This document shows, piece by piece, positions 14,206 to 26,722 of a DNA stretch of 64,000 nt. This DNA is from Caprimulgus europaeus (Eukaryota; Chordata; Aves; Caprimulgiformes; Caprimulgidae). Under the pieces are notes generated by a model, which ran no database searches, was not told the DNA's origin, and saw only the letters and a list, made by a program, of their open reading frames with translations. Position numbers and translations under genes: made by a program. The DNA lies in the NCBI GenBank assembly GCA_907165065.1, contig OU015532.1, forward strand, positions 32,969,339 to 33,033,338, in the 5' to 3' direction. Positions within the stretch are counted from its first letter, which is position 1. Each line of letters starts with the position of its first letter.

Positions 14206-17200
14206 TCATTTGCTACAATGGAAAAAATTTACCTGTTCTCCAATTACCCAATGTTGATACTCTAGACTTAACAGTGTGAGTAGAAAAGAAATGCCTAAAG
14301 GGACTAAGTTATAAATGTGCTTTAAGTGTCAATGAATTGGAGCTATTAATTGGATTTTAACACAGCAGATACGATGCATTACTAGCAAAAGCTGAACAAA
14401 GTCCAAAGGAAGGAAAAAATTACAATATTTTCATTGCTTGTTTTTCTAAGGATTGGAAATTCATCAATTACACCTAATAACTTTGTGGTATTTTAAACCT
14501 AAATTTATCATGAATTTAAGAAGAAATAGACTGTTGGGAGCACCACTGCATATATTATGCAAAGTTAAATTGCATGAAGTGTGACAATGGCAAAATAGTT
14601 TCATTTGAAGGTTGGTTACAGTTGTTTTCTTGGATTAGAAGTTACAATGCAGATGGTAAAAACAACCAAACAAACTTTCCTCTTCACTTTTTTTTGGTAT
14701 ATGGCATAATTCTACCAGATAAACCAAACGATACCCCAAACCCAACTTGTTAATTGGGTGGTAAGTTGTTGGACAAAATTACAATATTTCTATGGATTTT
14801 AAGCATAGTTTAAGTCTGAGTATAACTTCAAAAGGGGTTTAAAAAACAAAAAACCCCTTCTTTTACAAATGCATGCTGAAAATATTTCAATCAGAAAACT
14901 TTGTAATTTGTAATACTTTTAAAATTAAGACAGAAATTATTAAGTGGTGTCATTCAGGCCAGTTTCTAGTTGCATTTTTCCCAGAAATTAAGAGACTGCA
15001 ATCAAAAGAAACTCCAGATCTACATTTTATCAGCCTCAAAAAAAAAATAAAAAAAGCTGTATGTTATCTTTTAATTTGCATAGAGAAAACAAGAGAAGGG
15101 ATGATACTGAGTGAAAACAGTAAGCTGAGTATTTAGGACGCAACCTCTGGCTGCACAGTCCAACTTTGAGTACGCACCAGAGGCAGTAAACACGGGAGAC
15201 GTTTTTGCCCTAAACACACTTGTGGAGTACAAACAGGCCTGTTTCCTTGCCCTGCCTTCTGTCTTCAGGCCTCCTCCCCACATCCAAAAGAGAAATCTCT
15301 TAGACTATGGAGAAGGGGCAAGGACAGGGGGAACAAAGGGACAATGGAGTACAAAGGCATTTCATCACTTTTCACTCCGAGCAATAAATAATCCTCGTGT
15401 CCATGCTGTCCCCAGGCTGCAGGAAGGTAGATTCTTTGGCTTCCATTACCCAAATGGACAAAAGATAAGATCTAGGCTATTAAAGCAAACTATGGCCACA
15501 GCATCACCTTCTCATACTGTTAGGTTTCTGCCTGCAATTGTGTTTTGAATCAGAGCCTTATTTCAATTTCTTTTTTAGCTTCACATCTTTGTAAAGAATT
15601 ATTCCATGCCATTAGATAACAAGAAAGTTTTATCTGTCTCCAAGTAAATGACTAAACTTTTCAGGTAGCCCCAGAGACTGTTCTGATGCATTGCTGAGAG
15701 ACTGCTGACACCCGAGTTTGATACCTGATATATTGAACAGATATCTGGACAGAGAAGAGAACATACCATGTCCCACTGCTTGCAGGACAGAGGATTTCCA
15801 CAGGGCTGACACTGAAAGAATTTTCAAAAGGAATTTAAGTCATTGCCCATTTACCTATTATATTTATTAGAGTCCTTAAAAGTTAGATTTTCAGCAGCTG
15901 CTTATCCCTATGAAAAGTCCTAACTTTTTTTCTTTCATTGAACTATTTCTTAGTTCTGCTAGACAAAGAGCAAATGGCAAGCATTTTCCTACTAAAGAAG
16001 AGCAAATACAAAAGGCAAGCTCGTCATGCCAAAGGTCCATCTAGTGCAGTATTGTATTTCAAGCAATGGTCCTAAATAAATACTGGAATAAGTAACCAGG
16101 GAAGCAGGTTTGGTATTACCCCAGTTCACCTTCAGCCTACAATTATTTTAAGATCAGTGGACTTCCTAAGTCTAATTTCACTGGTTTAAACACCATCATA
16201 TTTTTTTTTTCTTCACTTATCAATAAAAAGTAATATAGAGAGGAATCTGTACAAATGATGCAGAGGTCTCTAGAAATTCAAGTTCTTTCAATGTTTATTG
16301 ATTTAGAATTGCAGAACTGGTGCCAAAATGCTGGCATGTTGAAACAATCTCAGAGAAAAACTTCTTGTGTAATTGTAAACCATATTCTGTGATGCATGCT
16401 TAAAAACTGAGTGTATCACAAATGGTTTCTGCATAGACAGATCATATATGCCTCACATATTAACCACCAGATCATCCAAATTTCACAACGATTGTATGCC
16501 TGATGTCATTGTTATAAGATGCTTTTATAGTTCTCTGTCAACAAAGCACTAAACAAAGTATCTCAAAATTATTTTTGACATTGTAATAGAACTTTTGTAC
16601 TCAATGCATTTTATGCATGTGTACAGACCCTTACACATATACAGACGGACCATGTATGCATACACCTGTCTAGAGGATAGCAGTTTTTTTGAAGAGTATT
16701 AATTTGTTCAGACTCCTTGTAGAGCTAATTATCAAAATTACCCCTTCTGACTTACTACAGAATAGATTGGTTTCTCATTCCATGTTTCTTTACATCTATT
16801 CCCTTAAGATATTTCACCTTATAGCCTACTGCTTTTAACAAATTCCAATGTTTATTGAGATAACTTATTAACTAACATCAAGCAACAAAGCTATGGCCTG
16901 GATCACCATAAAAAATGTCTAGCATCTTCCAAACTGATTATGTGAGGAAAGCAAATCAGTTTTTGACATGTTAGCAAACTTAGGAAATTCTTCTTTACAA
17001 TCTATGACTTTCTCTACAAAAAGTCTGTTTTGCAACAGGTTCATTCTGCCCTACAGGTCACTACATGTAAATCTTCAACAGCAAAATTTAAAAGTCCATA
17101 CAGATAATTCATTTGGTGAAGAGCTCAGGAGTACTTCAACATAATGTGAAAACATGATAGGAGGGGCAGAGGAACGTATGCATGTATCTTAGATTTTAGT

Positions 17201-20200
17201 GGCAGAATTTCTGAAAGAAATATGAAGTTGTACATAGTAGCTTTAAAACAACCTTACCAACATACTGCTAGCGGTCTGTGTCAAGGATAAAGGGTTTATG
17301 TTCTAGATCAATCCTGGGTCAAGAAATTAAAGAATTTATTTCCATTTAAAGTTTTAGCCAAGATTTTTATGTACTATTCTGCAATACATAACCTTTAAAT
17401 GTCACACGCTGTCCACTTTGAATAAGGACGAATTCTAACTTCACTATCTGTCCTTGGCACCAAGTGGTTGAATTTCTCTCAATCGAGTATCTGTGCTCTT
17501 AAAAAATAAATTTCCCATCCTAAAGGACAGAATGCCACTGCCCTAAAGTAGAACCTAATATATTTTAGGCTGCCTTACAGGCATAAAACACTTTCTTATG
17601 CTTATTCAGTCAAGAGGCAACATCACTATTAAAAAAATCTCCCCATTTCTTTGATAGCAAAAAAACTTAAACCCCTTTCCTCATAATTTTATGCGAGATG
17701 TTCTGCTAAAAATACGTATACAGTGGCTTGTAGTAGATACAATAACAGCACAACCTTGAAAACTGATATAAAAAGTTTAAAATGTCAGCATGTTAACAGT
17801 CATTTAATATATCAGATCTTTTGACTGGATAGCTTGGGTACCAATACCAAGACTGCAAAGCCACCTCTGTGGCTCAAGAACAAATTTAGCTACTTTCAGC
17901 CTTTTAAAATGTCATTTCAAGCACACTCATCAATCACATCAGTATTTCCTAATTGGTTATGGATATCATAATCTGACTCATTTAATTTCCCCAAGTACTA
18001 ATTTAATTTTATTTAAATTTTTTTTTTGGAGCAGCAGCAGTGTAGGTATGCTGCTTGAATTGTTATACTCTGCAAATTCTTTGTTTTCTTAACAGGAAAC
18101 CCAAGAAATTGAAAGCAAAATTGTCCTCTTCTTTCAGGTTGGCAACCGTTCTTACATTTTCCATTTAGCCTAAATTAACAGAATTTGGTAAAAAAACAAC
18201 TTCCAGTTTTACAGCCTATTTCAGACAGCATCATGATATTTAAAACATATTTTTGTTTGGCCAAATTATATATGTTAGTCACAACAACTACTTCATTAGT
18301 TAGTGACTGCAAAGCTTGATTTCAAAAGGACCAACTCTTAAAAAAATATCAACACTTATGTACCTGCTTCATTGTTGCTCAGTAAACAGTTCTTAATGAC
18401 TGTGTAGTTTCTACTCACATGAGTAGTTCTCCATGACTGCTGAGTAAGTGTCAGTTACTCACGTAAGAACATGTAGGCCTGCATATAAATGTTTGGAGAT
18501 TGAGATTCTAGCTGTCCCCATGTAAAATTATCTCCCAGTGTATATGGGCATATTAATAAAGAAAGTTAAGTTGAAATACATTCCTAGTGTGAATTTAGAC
18601 TGCATTAATTAAAGATTATTAAATTCTAATGCACATGGACATGTGTTATTAAGAAAATACACTGTGGTATCTTCACTTGATCTTCTTCCACTTCTCTTAG
18701 ATTTACACTACATAACATATATCTATCAGTACTGGAAATGGTGTGTTTTGGAAAACATCTGGAAAAGGTGTTGATAATGAACTATTTTAATAAATGGAAT
18801 ATCTTCCATCTTATCAGATGGAAAATCTTTTGTTTAAAAGCAGTATGTTGCATATCCATCCGGGTGTTACTATGTCGGCGCAAGGACTCCTAACTGAGTG
18901 CCTGATCATCAGGGCTTCTCTTTCAGCAGAAGAAACAGTCCCATTTCAAGTAAGATTTTCTACAGTCCAGCTCAATTATACTCGACCCCTATTAAACTTT
19001 TTTTAAACTATAGTATTATTGAAACTTGATAAACACATAAGTACTAAAAGCCTTTTAGTCCTAAGCGTTTACAAAGTAGAGCCACATTTAAAACTAATTA
19101 TACATTCATTTTAATGCTGCTACCAGACTGTCCTTCTATTCCTGTTCTCTTTTGCCTTTTTATATTCCCACTTCATTTTTTCTATGGTATGAAAAAGGGA
19201 TTATGTAATATGATGTTCTGGTGAATGCAGAACCTGTTCTACTCCCTAATAAATATTAAAAAAAATATTTTGCATACATCCTGTGAACAAGGCTTGTGAA
19301 ATCCTAATGGGATGACTTATGAACATTCATCTTTCCTATACTGAAGTATAATCTAGTCAACTGGATGGTGTAGCAAATCGTCCTGACACGTTTATATTAA
19401 TGCATATTTAAATGAGAATAAGAAATAAATAGTCAAATTTATGTTAAAGACTTCTAAAGGCTTAACAGCATCTTACTAAGTATATATGTCAGCTTAATCT
19501 AATCCTCCTACTTCTAACACGTTCTGGTCTCAGCACGGTGCCCATAATGCTCTCGTATGTTATGAGGGATTGCCTGTGAGAAGTTCACCATCAGTACTAC
19601 ACTTTGTTCAATAAAACTTTACATCTGGTCTTAGGATGACAGAAAGGTATCTGTTTCAAATTTGCATTACAAACATTTAGCTTCTTTTGACATCAGCAAC
19701 ACCGGCTATAATAATTTCCAATAAACTGTTACAGTATGCAGAGTATAAATATTCCTGGTTCTCATCTTACTGTGTCAGACACAAACAAATTTCTCATTTA
19801 TTTGGACAGTTTAAAACAAATGATGATTTCTTTGCACCAAAAAAGCAGTCATCTAATCAGAGCCTCATTTGAGAAGATCTGTGGCAGTATTTCCTCCTTT
19901 CACTCCAACGATTTTAAGTTCTAACCAGAAAAAAGTACCTTTCTTTCTTTTCCATACTTTTGCTAGAGGAGACAATACATTGCAATTCACGACCTTACGA
20001 GAATTATTGAAGATTATTTGCTAATTTTATGGCATGATGGAAGTCCACCTGAAATCCACTAAGACTGGAACAGTTATCTCCTCAACCATCTCTCCTGATT
20101 TCCGAGACATGATAATTTCTCTCTTTGCTGTTATAGATACATTTCTGATGTGCTTAACATTAAAAATATTTGAATATCAGTGTCTAGCATCCCTACTGTA

Positions 20201-20712
20201 CTATTAATATTATCCTTCCTCAGCAGACAACGTATCTGATGGTAGTTGAAGACTCCAAAAAGACACACCTACCTGTGGGATTAACAATGTCTAACGCATG
20301 TCGAAGATCAAACATGTCACTAACGGATCACCATACAGATGGTTAGCAACCAGCACTACCTGAGCTGAATTAATAAATGGCAACTGAAAATCTGCTCTCT
20401 CAGTATCATTTGTGTTCTGGCAGTCTCATCAAGCAAACAATACTTTTTAAAAGTCCATGTAGCAGGCCTGCAGATTTTCAAGTCAAGATCAGTAAGTTTC
20501 TGCTTTATCCTGTGTCCTAGTAAAATGCTATTCTGTGTACCCAGCCAGACATACTCTGCAAAAGTAACCTTTGGAGATAGTAGAAATCACCACAGAAACA
20601 TCCAAACACTCAAAATATCTACAGAGACAGCTATGAGCAAGTTTTGGCCATGCTCAGAGCTGACAAGAAACAAACCAGTGCTATTTTGAAAGCCATTACT
20701 GTTCCCTCTTCA
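14206..20712. other. Non-coding, mostly unique sequence
   Basis: Nothing beyond the ancient CR1 piece at 16010. A slightly GC-richer patch at 15140-15540 opens overlapping frames on both strands, which argues against coding. Confidence 0.6.
16010..16200 (-). mobile_element. Ancient CR1-type fragment
   Basis: 'ccaaaggtccatctagtgcagtatt' and flanking sequence resemble the reverse complement of old amniote CR1 copies ('aatggtccatctagcccagtat'). It is heavily decayed and the ends are approximate. Confidence 0.5.
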
Positions 20713-21262
20713 TAGAACCATAGAATGGTTTGGGTTGGAAGGGACCTTAAAGATCATCTAGCTCCAACCCCCCTGCCACGAGCAGGGACACCTTCCAATA
20801 GACCAGGTTGCTCAAAGCCTCATCCAACCTGGCCTTGAACACTTCCAGGAAGGAGCAGCCACAGCTTCTCTGAGCAACCTGTGCCAGTGTCTCACCACCT
20901 TCACAGTAAGGAATTTCTTCCTAATATCTCATCTAAACCTACTCTCTTTCAGCTTAAAACCATTTCCCCTTGTCCTGTCATTAACTGCCCTTGTGAAAAG
21001 TCCCTCCCCAGCTTTCTTGTAGCCCCTTCAGGTACTGGAAGGCCGCTATAAGATCTCCCCGGAGCCTTCTCTTCTCCAGGCTGAACAGCCCAAACTCTCT
21101 CAGCCTGTCCTCATAGCAGAGGTGCTACAGCCCTCAGATCATCCTTGTGGCCTCCTCTGGACTTGTTCTAACAGGTCCATGTCTCTCTTGTGTTGGGGGC
21201 TCCAGAGCTGGACACAGGACTCCAGGTGGGGTCTCATGAGAGCAGTGTAGAGTGGCCACATC
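20713..21262 (-). mobile_element. CR1 LINE fragment, 3' end
   Basis: Starts catagaaccatagaatggtttgggttggaagggacc, the classic bird CR1 3' terminus in reverse. It runs about 550 bp, past 'ctccagagctggacacaggactccaggtgggg'. It is less diverged than the copy at 13595. 5' truncated, as is usual for CR1. Confidence 0.93.
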
Positions 21263-23494
21263 AGATTCATGCATTCTATAAGCAGAACAAGCTTATCTGA
21301 ACTTGCCTAAATATATTATATATAGGTTTCAAATTTGATTCAGGTAATTAAACTTCTAGGTAATGTAAAACAGGCCTTTTTTTATTCCTTGGTCCTGAAT
21401 CCAGATTTAGGAAGAAGGCTGACAAGTTAATGAGCTGTTGTAGACAAAACATAAAATCACCTTAAGTCTGAGGAGGAAAACAGGAACACACTATGAGCAA
21501 CTGAAAGAAGCTGTTGTCATCAGAACTTGATCTCTAACACCTTGGGCTGGTGTTACAGGCAGGTTAAAATATCATGAGATTCAAAAGAATGACTTGATAT
21601 TAGTTCTGGTGTATTACATCTCTGAAGCAGACTAAAGGACATGCACATTTGCAGTAGTTCTGCCAGTCAAAACTAAAGACTGACAACAATAGCTGAGAAG
21701 ATAAAACACAGACTGCACCATCCTGCTTATGGACACTGGCCAGCAGATACTGAAAGGAATGGGAACACCTTGGAGACCATATACAGTGCTTTTTTGACTG
21801 CAAGTTGTGTGAGTACATTTTAAATTATGAGAAGTATAACTATAATAATAGTACAAAAGACAGTCGAGGACATAGTCCAGTAATATGCTGCATTCTTTGG
21901 AAAGCTGAGGAGGCTTCACTGGAGACTACAGGCCTTTCAAGGATTAGCAGAACACTTAAATAAGTCCCTGTGTCTTAACATTATATTAAAAATTAGCCTT
22001 CTGATTTTCAATCAGAGAAGTGTATATATATTTATATATATATACATATATACACACACATATATATATATATATAAATTAGTCTTATAGCAGATTGAAA
22101 CTATCAGTAAGACACTGACTTCAGCAATAACTATTTTAATTTTGAGAAATTATTTTCAAATATATAGCTTATTTCTTCCTACCACTACATGAACTTTCTG
22201 GAAATATTTCCTAGTAGAAAAAGTTATTTTTAAATTCTTCATCAATGAATTAGTGCTACTTATAAATTTAATGTATTCTATATATTCTACAGATTTGCAA
22301 GACCGTATTTCTTACAAGTGGGGATAATGATAAAATTGCTATAATGACAGGAATTATTATGACAGTGCAGAGATCTGAACACAACCAGAATGAATGTATG
22401 ACAATCACAACAAATCTTTCTATGTATGGTAGTATAACATGAATGGAAATGAATCAAATTTTTATGCGCACAATTTATACATTATATTGAACAATATATT
22501 TAATAAAGCAAAGGAAATTTGTTTGGAAGTAATTATTCTATGGCCTGAGAAATACCAGAAAGAACAGGCAAAACAGTAATGTTAATCCCATGCCAGGAAC
22601 ATGTTTTATCAGGTTTCCTTTTAGCTCTTAAACAAGATGTAGTAAAAACAACAACATTCTGTCAGACTATATGTTCATTCCTTGCTTCCTGGATTAAATA
22701 TGCTTATTCTATGCCACATTTTTATAGCTTTCAATTCCTGTGCTTTAAATCTATTAAACAATGTCAAGTTGAATTTTCTTCAAAAACTGCTGCAGGTTAA
22801 GAAAAAAAATAGGACAGGAGAATATTTGAGGGCTAACATTTATGTCAGCTAATTAATATGGATCAGTTGTGGTCTGCAACGATTTTTAAAGTGCATACAT
22901 GCTTGGGATAAATATAGACTAAGGATCTGATGTTGTTCCTTCTCAAATTGATAACAAAGCTCTCACTTATTTCAATACAAGTTCAGCCTACCAGTTTTGC
23001 AGGCCTGACAGTTAAAATAAACTTTTGTGCTCTTGCATAATGTTAGTTGTCCCAAATTGAGCATAGCCCAAAATACAGAGGTACAACATAAGAAGTAAAT
23101 TATAGTTGCAACATTATATTTATTGTTCTGTCTATTCTCTTTACTTGGTAAAGGAATGAGATTTTGAAAAAATAGACATTGGGAAAAAACAGGAAAATTG
23201 TTTAGTTAGCAAGTCCTGTTTAAATAAGTTGGTTAAGAAATCAGCCCATGTTCAAAACCAGTAACCCGCTAGAGAATACAACACCATTTCCCTGTTTTAA
23301 AACATTAATATTTCATTATTTATTCTCGAAAGAGTGCCTGTTAGCACACAGAATTTGGTTATTTGAACATAGTTCTAGATCGTGATACAAATAGGCTACC
23401 AAATGGACAACTGCTCAACGACTTTTGTGAAAAAGACTCATTCTCCCCATGTTTGGCCCTGAGGTGGCTAGATTCTCCAGCAACTTCCCTTTAA
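21263..23494. other. Non-coding, no gene recognised
   Basis: AT-rich with the compound microsatellite at 22020. The frames at 21600-21919 overlap one another on the same strand and match nothing known. Confidence 0.6.
22020..22079. repeat. TA/CA compound microsatellite
   Basis: About 60 bp of TA repeats interrupted by a short CACACACA block. Confidence 0.9.
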
Positions 23495-23645
23495 TGGAAT
23501 CACAAAATAACTCAAATTTGAGTGAGATCATCTAATCCAACCTCCTACTCAAAGTTAGGTCAGCTGTGACATCAGTACAAGTAATCCAGGGCTATATTCT
23601 CTTTGAACTTCAAAATGTTCAAGAATAGAGCCTTTCTATAAGAGA
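23495..23645 (-). mobile_element. Decayed CR1 3' fragment
   Basis: 'tggaatcacaaaataactcaaatttgag...gatcatctaatccaacctcctactcaaag' is a weak but clear CR1 tail match in the same orientation as the next copy. The right end is uncertain. Confidence 0.6.
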
Positions 23646-23686
23646 AACAGGCCTGGTAACCAGAAAAAGAACAAACATATCTTAAT

Positions 23687-24310
23687 CATAGAATACTTTT
23701 GGTTGGAAAAGACCTTTAAGATCATCGAGTCCAACCGTAAACTTAACACTGCCATGTCCACCACTAAACCACGTACCTAAGCACCACATCTACATGTCTT
23801 TTAAATACCTCCAGGGGTTGTGACTCAACTACCTCCCTGGGCAGCCTGTTCCAGTGCTTGACTACCCTGTCAGTGAAGAAATTTTTCCTAATATCCAATC
23901 CAAACCTCCCTTGGCACAACTTGAGGTCATTTCCTCTTGTCCTATCACTTGTTACTTGGGAGAGGAGACTAAGACCCAACTCACTACAACCTCCTTTTAG
24001 GTAGTTGTAGAGTGATAAGGGTGATAAGGTCTCCCCTCAGCCTCCTTTTTTTTCCAGACTAAACAACCCCAGATCCCTCAGCAGCTCCTCATAAGGTTTG
24101 TTCTCCAGCTCCTTCACCAGCTTCATTACCCTTCTTTGGACACACTCCAGCACCTCAATATCCTTGTAGTGAGGGGCCCAAAACTGAACACAGTACTCGA
24201 GGTGCAGCCTCACCAGTGCTGAGTACAGGGACACAATCACTTCCCTCATCCTGTTGGCCACACTGTTTCTGATACAAGTCAGGATGCCATTAGCCTTCTT
24301 GGCCACCTAT
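23687..24310 (-). mobile_element. CR1 LINE fragment with recognisable RT C-terminus
   Basis: Starts aatcatagaatacttttggttgg. On the minus strand, two broken frames read CR1 reverse-transcriptase C-terminal sequence: [21 protein letters not shown], then [21 protein letters not shown]. The frame is split near 23980-24040. It ends about 113 bp from the DPH6-like exon donor. Confidence 0.92.
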
Positions 24311-24422
24311 CCTTGAAAGTAATTTCTAAAATATTTTCTTCCAATTAAACCTTATGTAGAAGTAAACAAAAATTTTGTTATGCTTAGTATTAACACCTGG
24401 TTTCTATCATCATAAGTCTTAC

Positions 24423-24828
24423 CTGTTTGTAGTGTTTGAGCATCAAAGACATCCTCCTTGAAGAAAACTCTAAAAGACAAAGGACTTGCACTGCAGTCTT
24501 CTGAAAGTTTTTCAACAGCTTGTCTAAACATAGCAACTAAGTCATGAAGAGGTCCATCTAAATCAAGCTGAGAAGTGGATGGTGAAATCAAGCTCAGACG
24601 TACAGAGATTGATGCACAAGATGCAGAACTAGACTCCACAGATTCACACTCAATTTGGAAGCCCTCTGACATCATCTTCATTGCAAAATGTTTTCTTTGG
24701 AGTGGATCATCAAGTACTGCAACAACATGCCATTCAATGGCAGCATCTCTGGGTAGGTGAGATATTACCATCACAGCAAGCAACCCACACACTGCAGTTA
24801 CCTCATGGTAAGTCTCTGAATCTTCGCC
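24423..24828 (-). CDS. DPH6: DPH6-like exon: second C-terminal RidA-like region
   Basis: Coding exon of 406 nt, entered in phase 0 and left in phase 1 (135 codons plus one base). Seen on the minus strand: acceptor tttaccttttag|GGCGAAG at 24829 and donor ACAAACAG|GTAAGA at 24422. The frame begins GEDSETYHEVTAV, runs through HLPRDAAIEWHVVAVLDDP and LSLISPSTSQLDLDGPLHDL, and ends FKEDVFDAQTLQTG. The PRDAxxEWHVVA stretch followed by a Ser-rich, then Leu-rich segment matches the far C-terminal half of long DPH6 proteins as recalled. No stop is reached, so at least one more exon must lie at lower coordinates or outside the window; none could be identified by eye. A CR1 copy begins only about 113 bp beyond the donor. 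Open reading continues past the donor for a few codons before a stop, which is normal intron read-through. Mammalian short DPH6 isoforms lack this region. Confidence 0.72.
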
Positions 24829-25789
24829 CTAAAAGGTAAACAAAATATTGTGCATATTACAGAGCTGGTAGAAATTGAAGTTGCTCATATTCAGCTGATA
24901 CATTTAAAAAGTATCTGCAGTACAGTTATTTCATGGACACTGTTTTCCCCCTATACTTTCCTTCTTTTGAAAAGTCATATTGAGCAATTATGAATTTGTC
25001 TGACAGTTAGTATCTGCTCATTTTTGCAATCTCAAACTACTGCTGTGCCTGTACCATTTAAGAAAATGCTGAGCATAATTTATTTTATGCTCATTTTGCA
25101 ATAAAAAAGTGTTTTTGCACACAGTAACTTTTGTTCGTACCAATGGTCTTTGAAGAATAGAAATGGTAGGAACTACTAAAACTATAGAAATGAGTTATTA
25201 AAGCACATAAGATTTATTTTGAAAGTTGGAGTACTAAAGATACAGTTCAGATACAGTAAATACACAGTTCAGATAGTTCTGAACAGCAGAACGATCTTGA
25301 ACAAACCCTCTTAGAAGATAAAATGTTTTTTCTTAATAGCAGAACTCATCTAGAAAGTATATTTAAATTGTTTTCACATCAACCAACATATCTAACTAGT
25401 TAACTTGGTAAACCAACTCTGAATAGCTGAGTTCCTTTTCTTCTGATGGTATTAAAGAAGTGGGACAGGCTTTCTGCTTACTTTTTTGGTAAAATTTTAG
25501 TATAAATTGCACTGTAGCATGCTAACAGGTACAGAAAGTGAATATAATGTTTCAGAATACTGAAATACTCTTCCATGAGACAAAGGAAGAAATTGTAAAT
25601 TTGTAGCTGTTTCAACTCAAATTAATTGCACTGATGTGCATTAAATAGCATTACCTTTGAATCTGAACAAACCTAAGATGAGTTGATAAAACAATTATCT
25701 TGTGCCTGTATTGTTGCTGTGTATTTAATCTTTTTTCATCTGAATACAAACAAAAACAACCTAAGAGCTTTATGCTAGGAACAATACAT

Positions 25790-26319
25790 TGTGGTGGGTT
25801 CACTCCATCCAGCAGCTAAGCACCACACAACTGCTTGCTTCCTCCTCCTCTCCCCAACAGCACAGGTGAGAAAACTTGTGGATTAAGATAAAGATGGTTT
25901 ACTAAGGTAAGAAAAAAGGAAGAAGAAAGGAGAAAACACAACAACGATGCAAAGGCTATTACTCAACCCTTCCCCACAAGCAGACTGATACCTAGCTAGA
26001 CTGTGAGCAATGGCTACTCTTTCAAAGACCTCTCCCCATAGTTTTTGTGGCTGAATATGATGTTATATGGAATGAAATACCCCTTTGGTGAGTTATGGTC
26101 AGCTGTCCCAGTGTGTCCCCTCCCAACTTCTTGTGCACCCACAGCCTACTGGCTGGCAGGGCAGTGTGACAGAGAAGGCCTTGATGCTGTGTAAGCACTG
26201 CTTAGCAATAGTTAAAACCCTGGTGTGTTGTCAACACTGTTTTGGTCACAAATCGAAACCATAGCACCATGCAGGTTGTTATGAAGAAAGTTAATTCCAT
26301 CCCAAACAAAACCAGTACA
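25790..26319 (-). mobile_element. Solo LTR, avian ERVL-like, minus orientation, TSD TACAT
   Basis: 530 bp, TGTGGTGGG...CAGTACA on the plus strand, with perfect 5-bp duplication TACAT at 25785-25789 and 26320-26324. On the minus strand it ends in the gggtt-aac-ccac-type terminus of a common bird ERVL LTR. It lies about 1 kb on the acceptor side of the DPH6-like exon. No coding sequence. Confidence 0.88.
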
Positions 26320-26670
26320 TACATTTAGGTCTGCTGTTACCTTATACTCAAATGCATATACTCTTACTCCCATTATCTATGCAACAAGGTCTATTTATGG
26401 AAAGTAACCCCATTTTATGATATACATACTCTCCAAAAGTATGAATTTACACTAACTTTTCAGCTTTCTGAACATACTTTTTTTTTAACAACTTTTCAAA
26501 TTGTTGAACAATTGAAATGCTTATTCTGGACAGCAGATTACTTTTTCCTCCATTTTTACTGAGAGACAATATATTAAACATTTTTAATATTAGTGACTTA
26601 CACCATCTTCTTTGTGTACACAGATAATAACTTTTCTTATATACCAATTTGCTTACACCGCAGTATCTAC

Positions 26671-26722
26671 TGTCCATTGCCTGACCTCTATTATTGTAAT
26701 ATTGTCCATTGCCTGACCTCTA
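26671..26722. repeat. 32-bp-spaced direct repeat
   Basis: TGTCCATTGCCTGACCTCTA occurs at 26671-26690 and again at 26703-26722, identical over 20 bp. It is a small local duplication. Confidence 0.95.

Noticed and set aside
13734..14265. 149-codon and 77-codon plus-strand frames
   Set aside because: Antisense of a CR1 fragment; the same frames recur in CR1 copies generally.
15140..15560. GC-richer patch with frames on both strands, considered as a retrogene
   Set aside because: The frames overlap in opposite directions, none matches a known domain, and no poly(A) tail or duplication was found.
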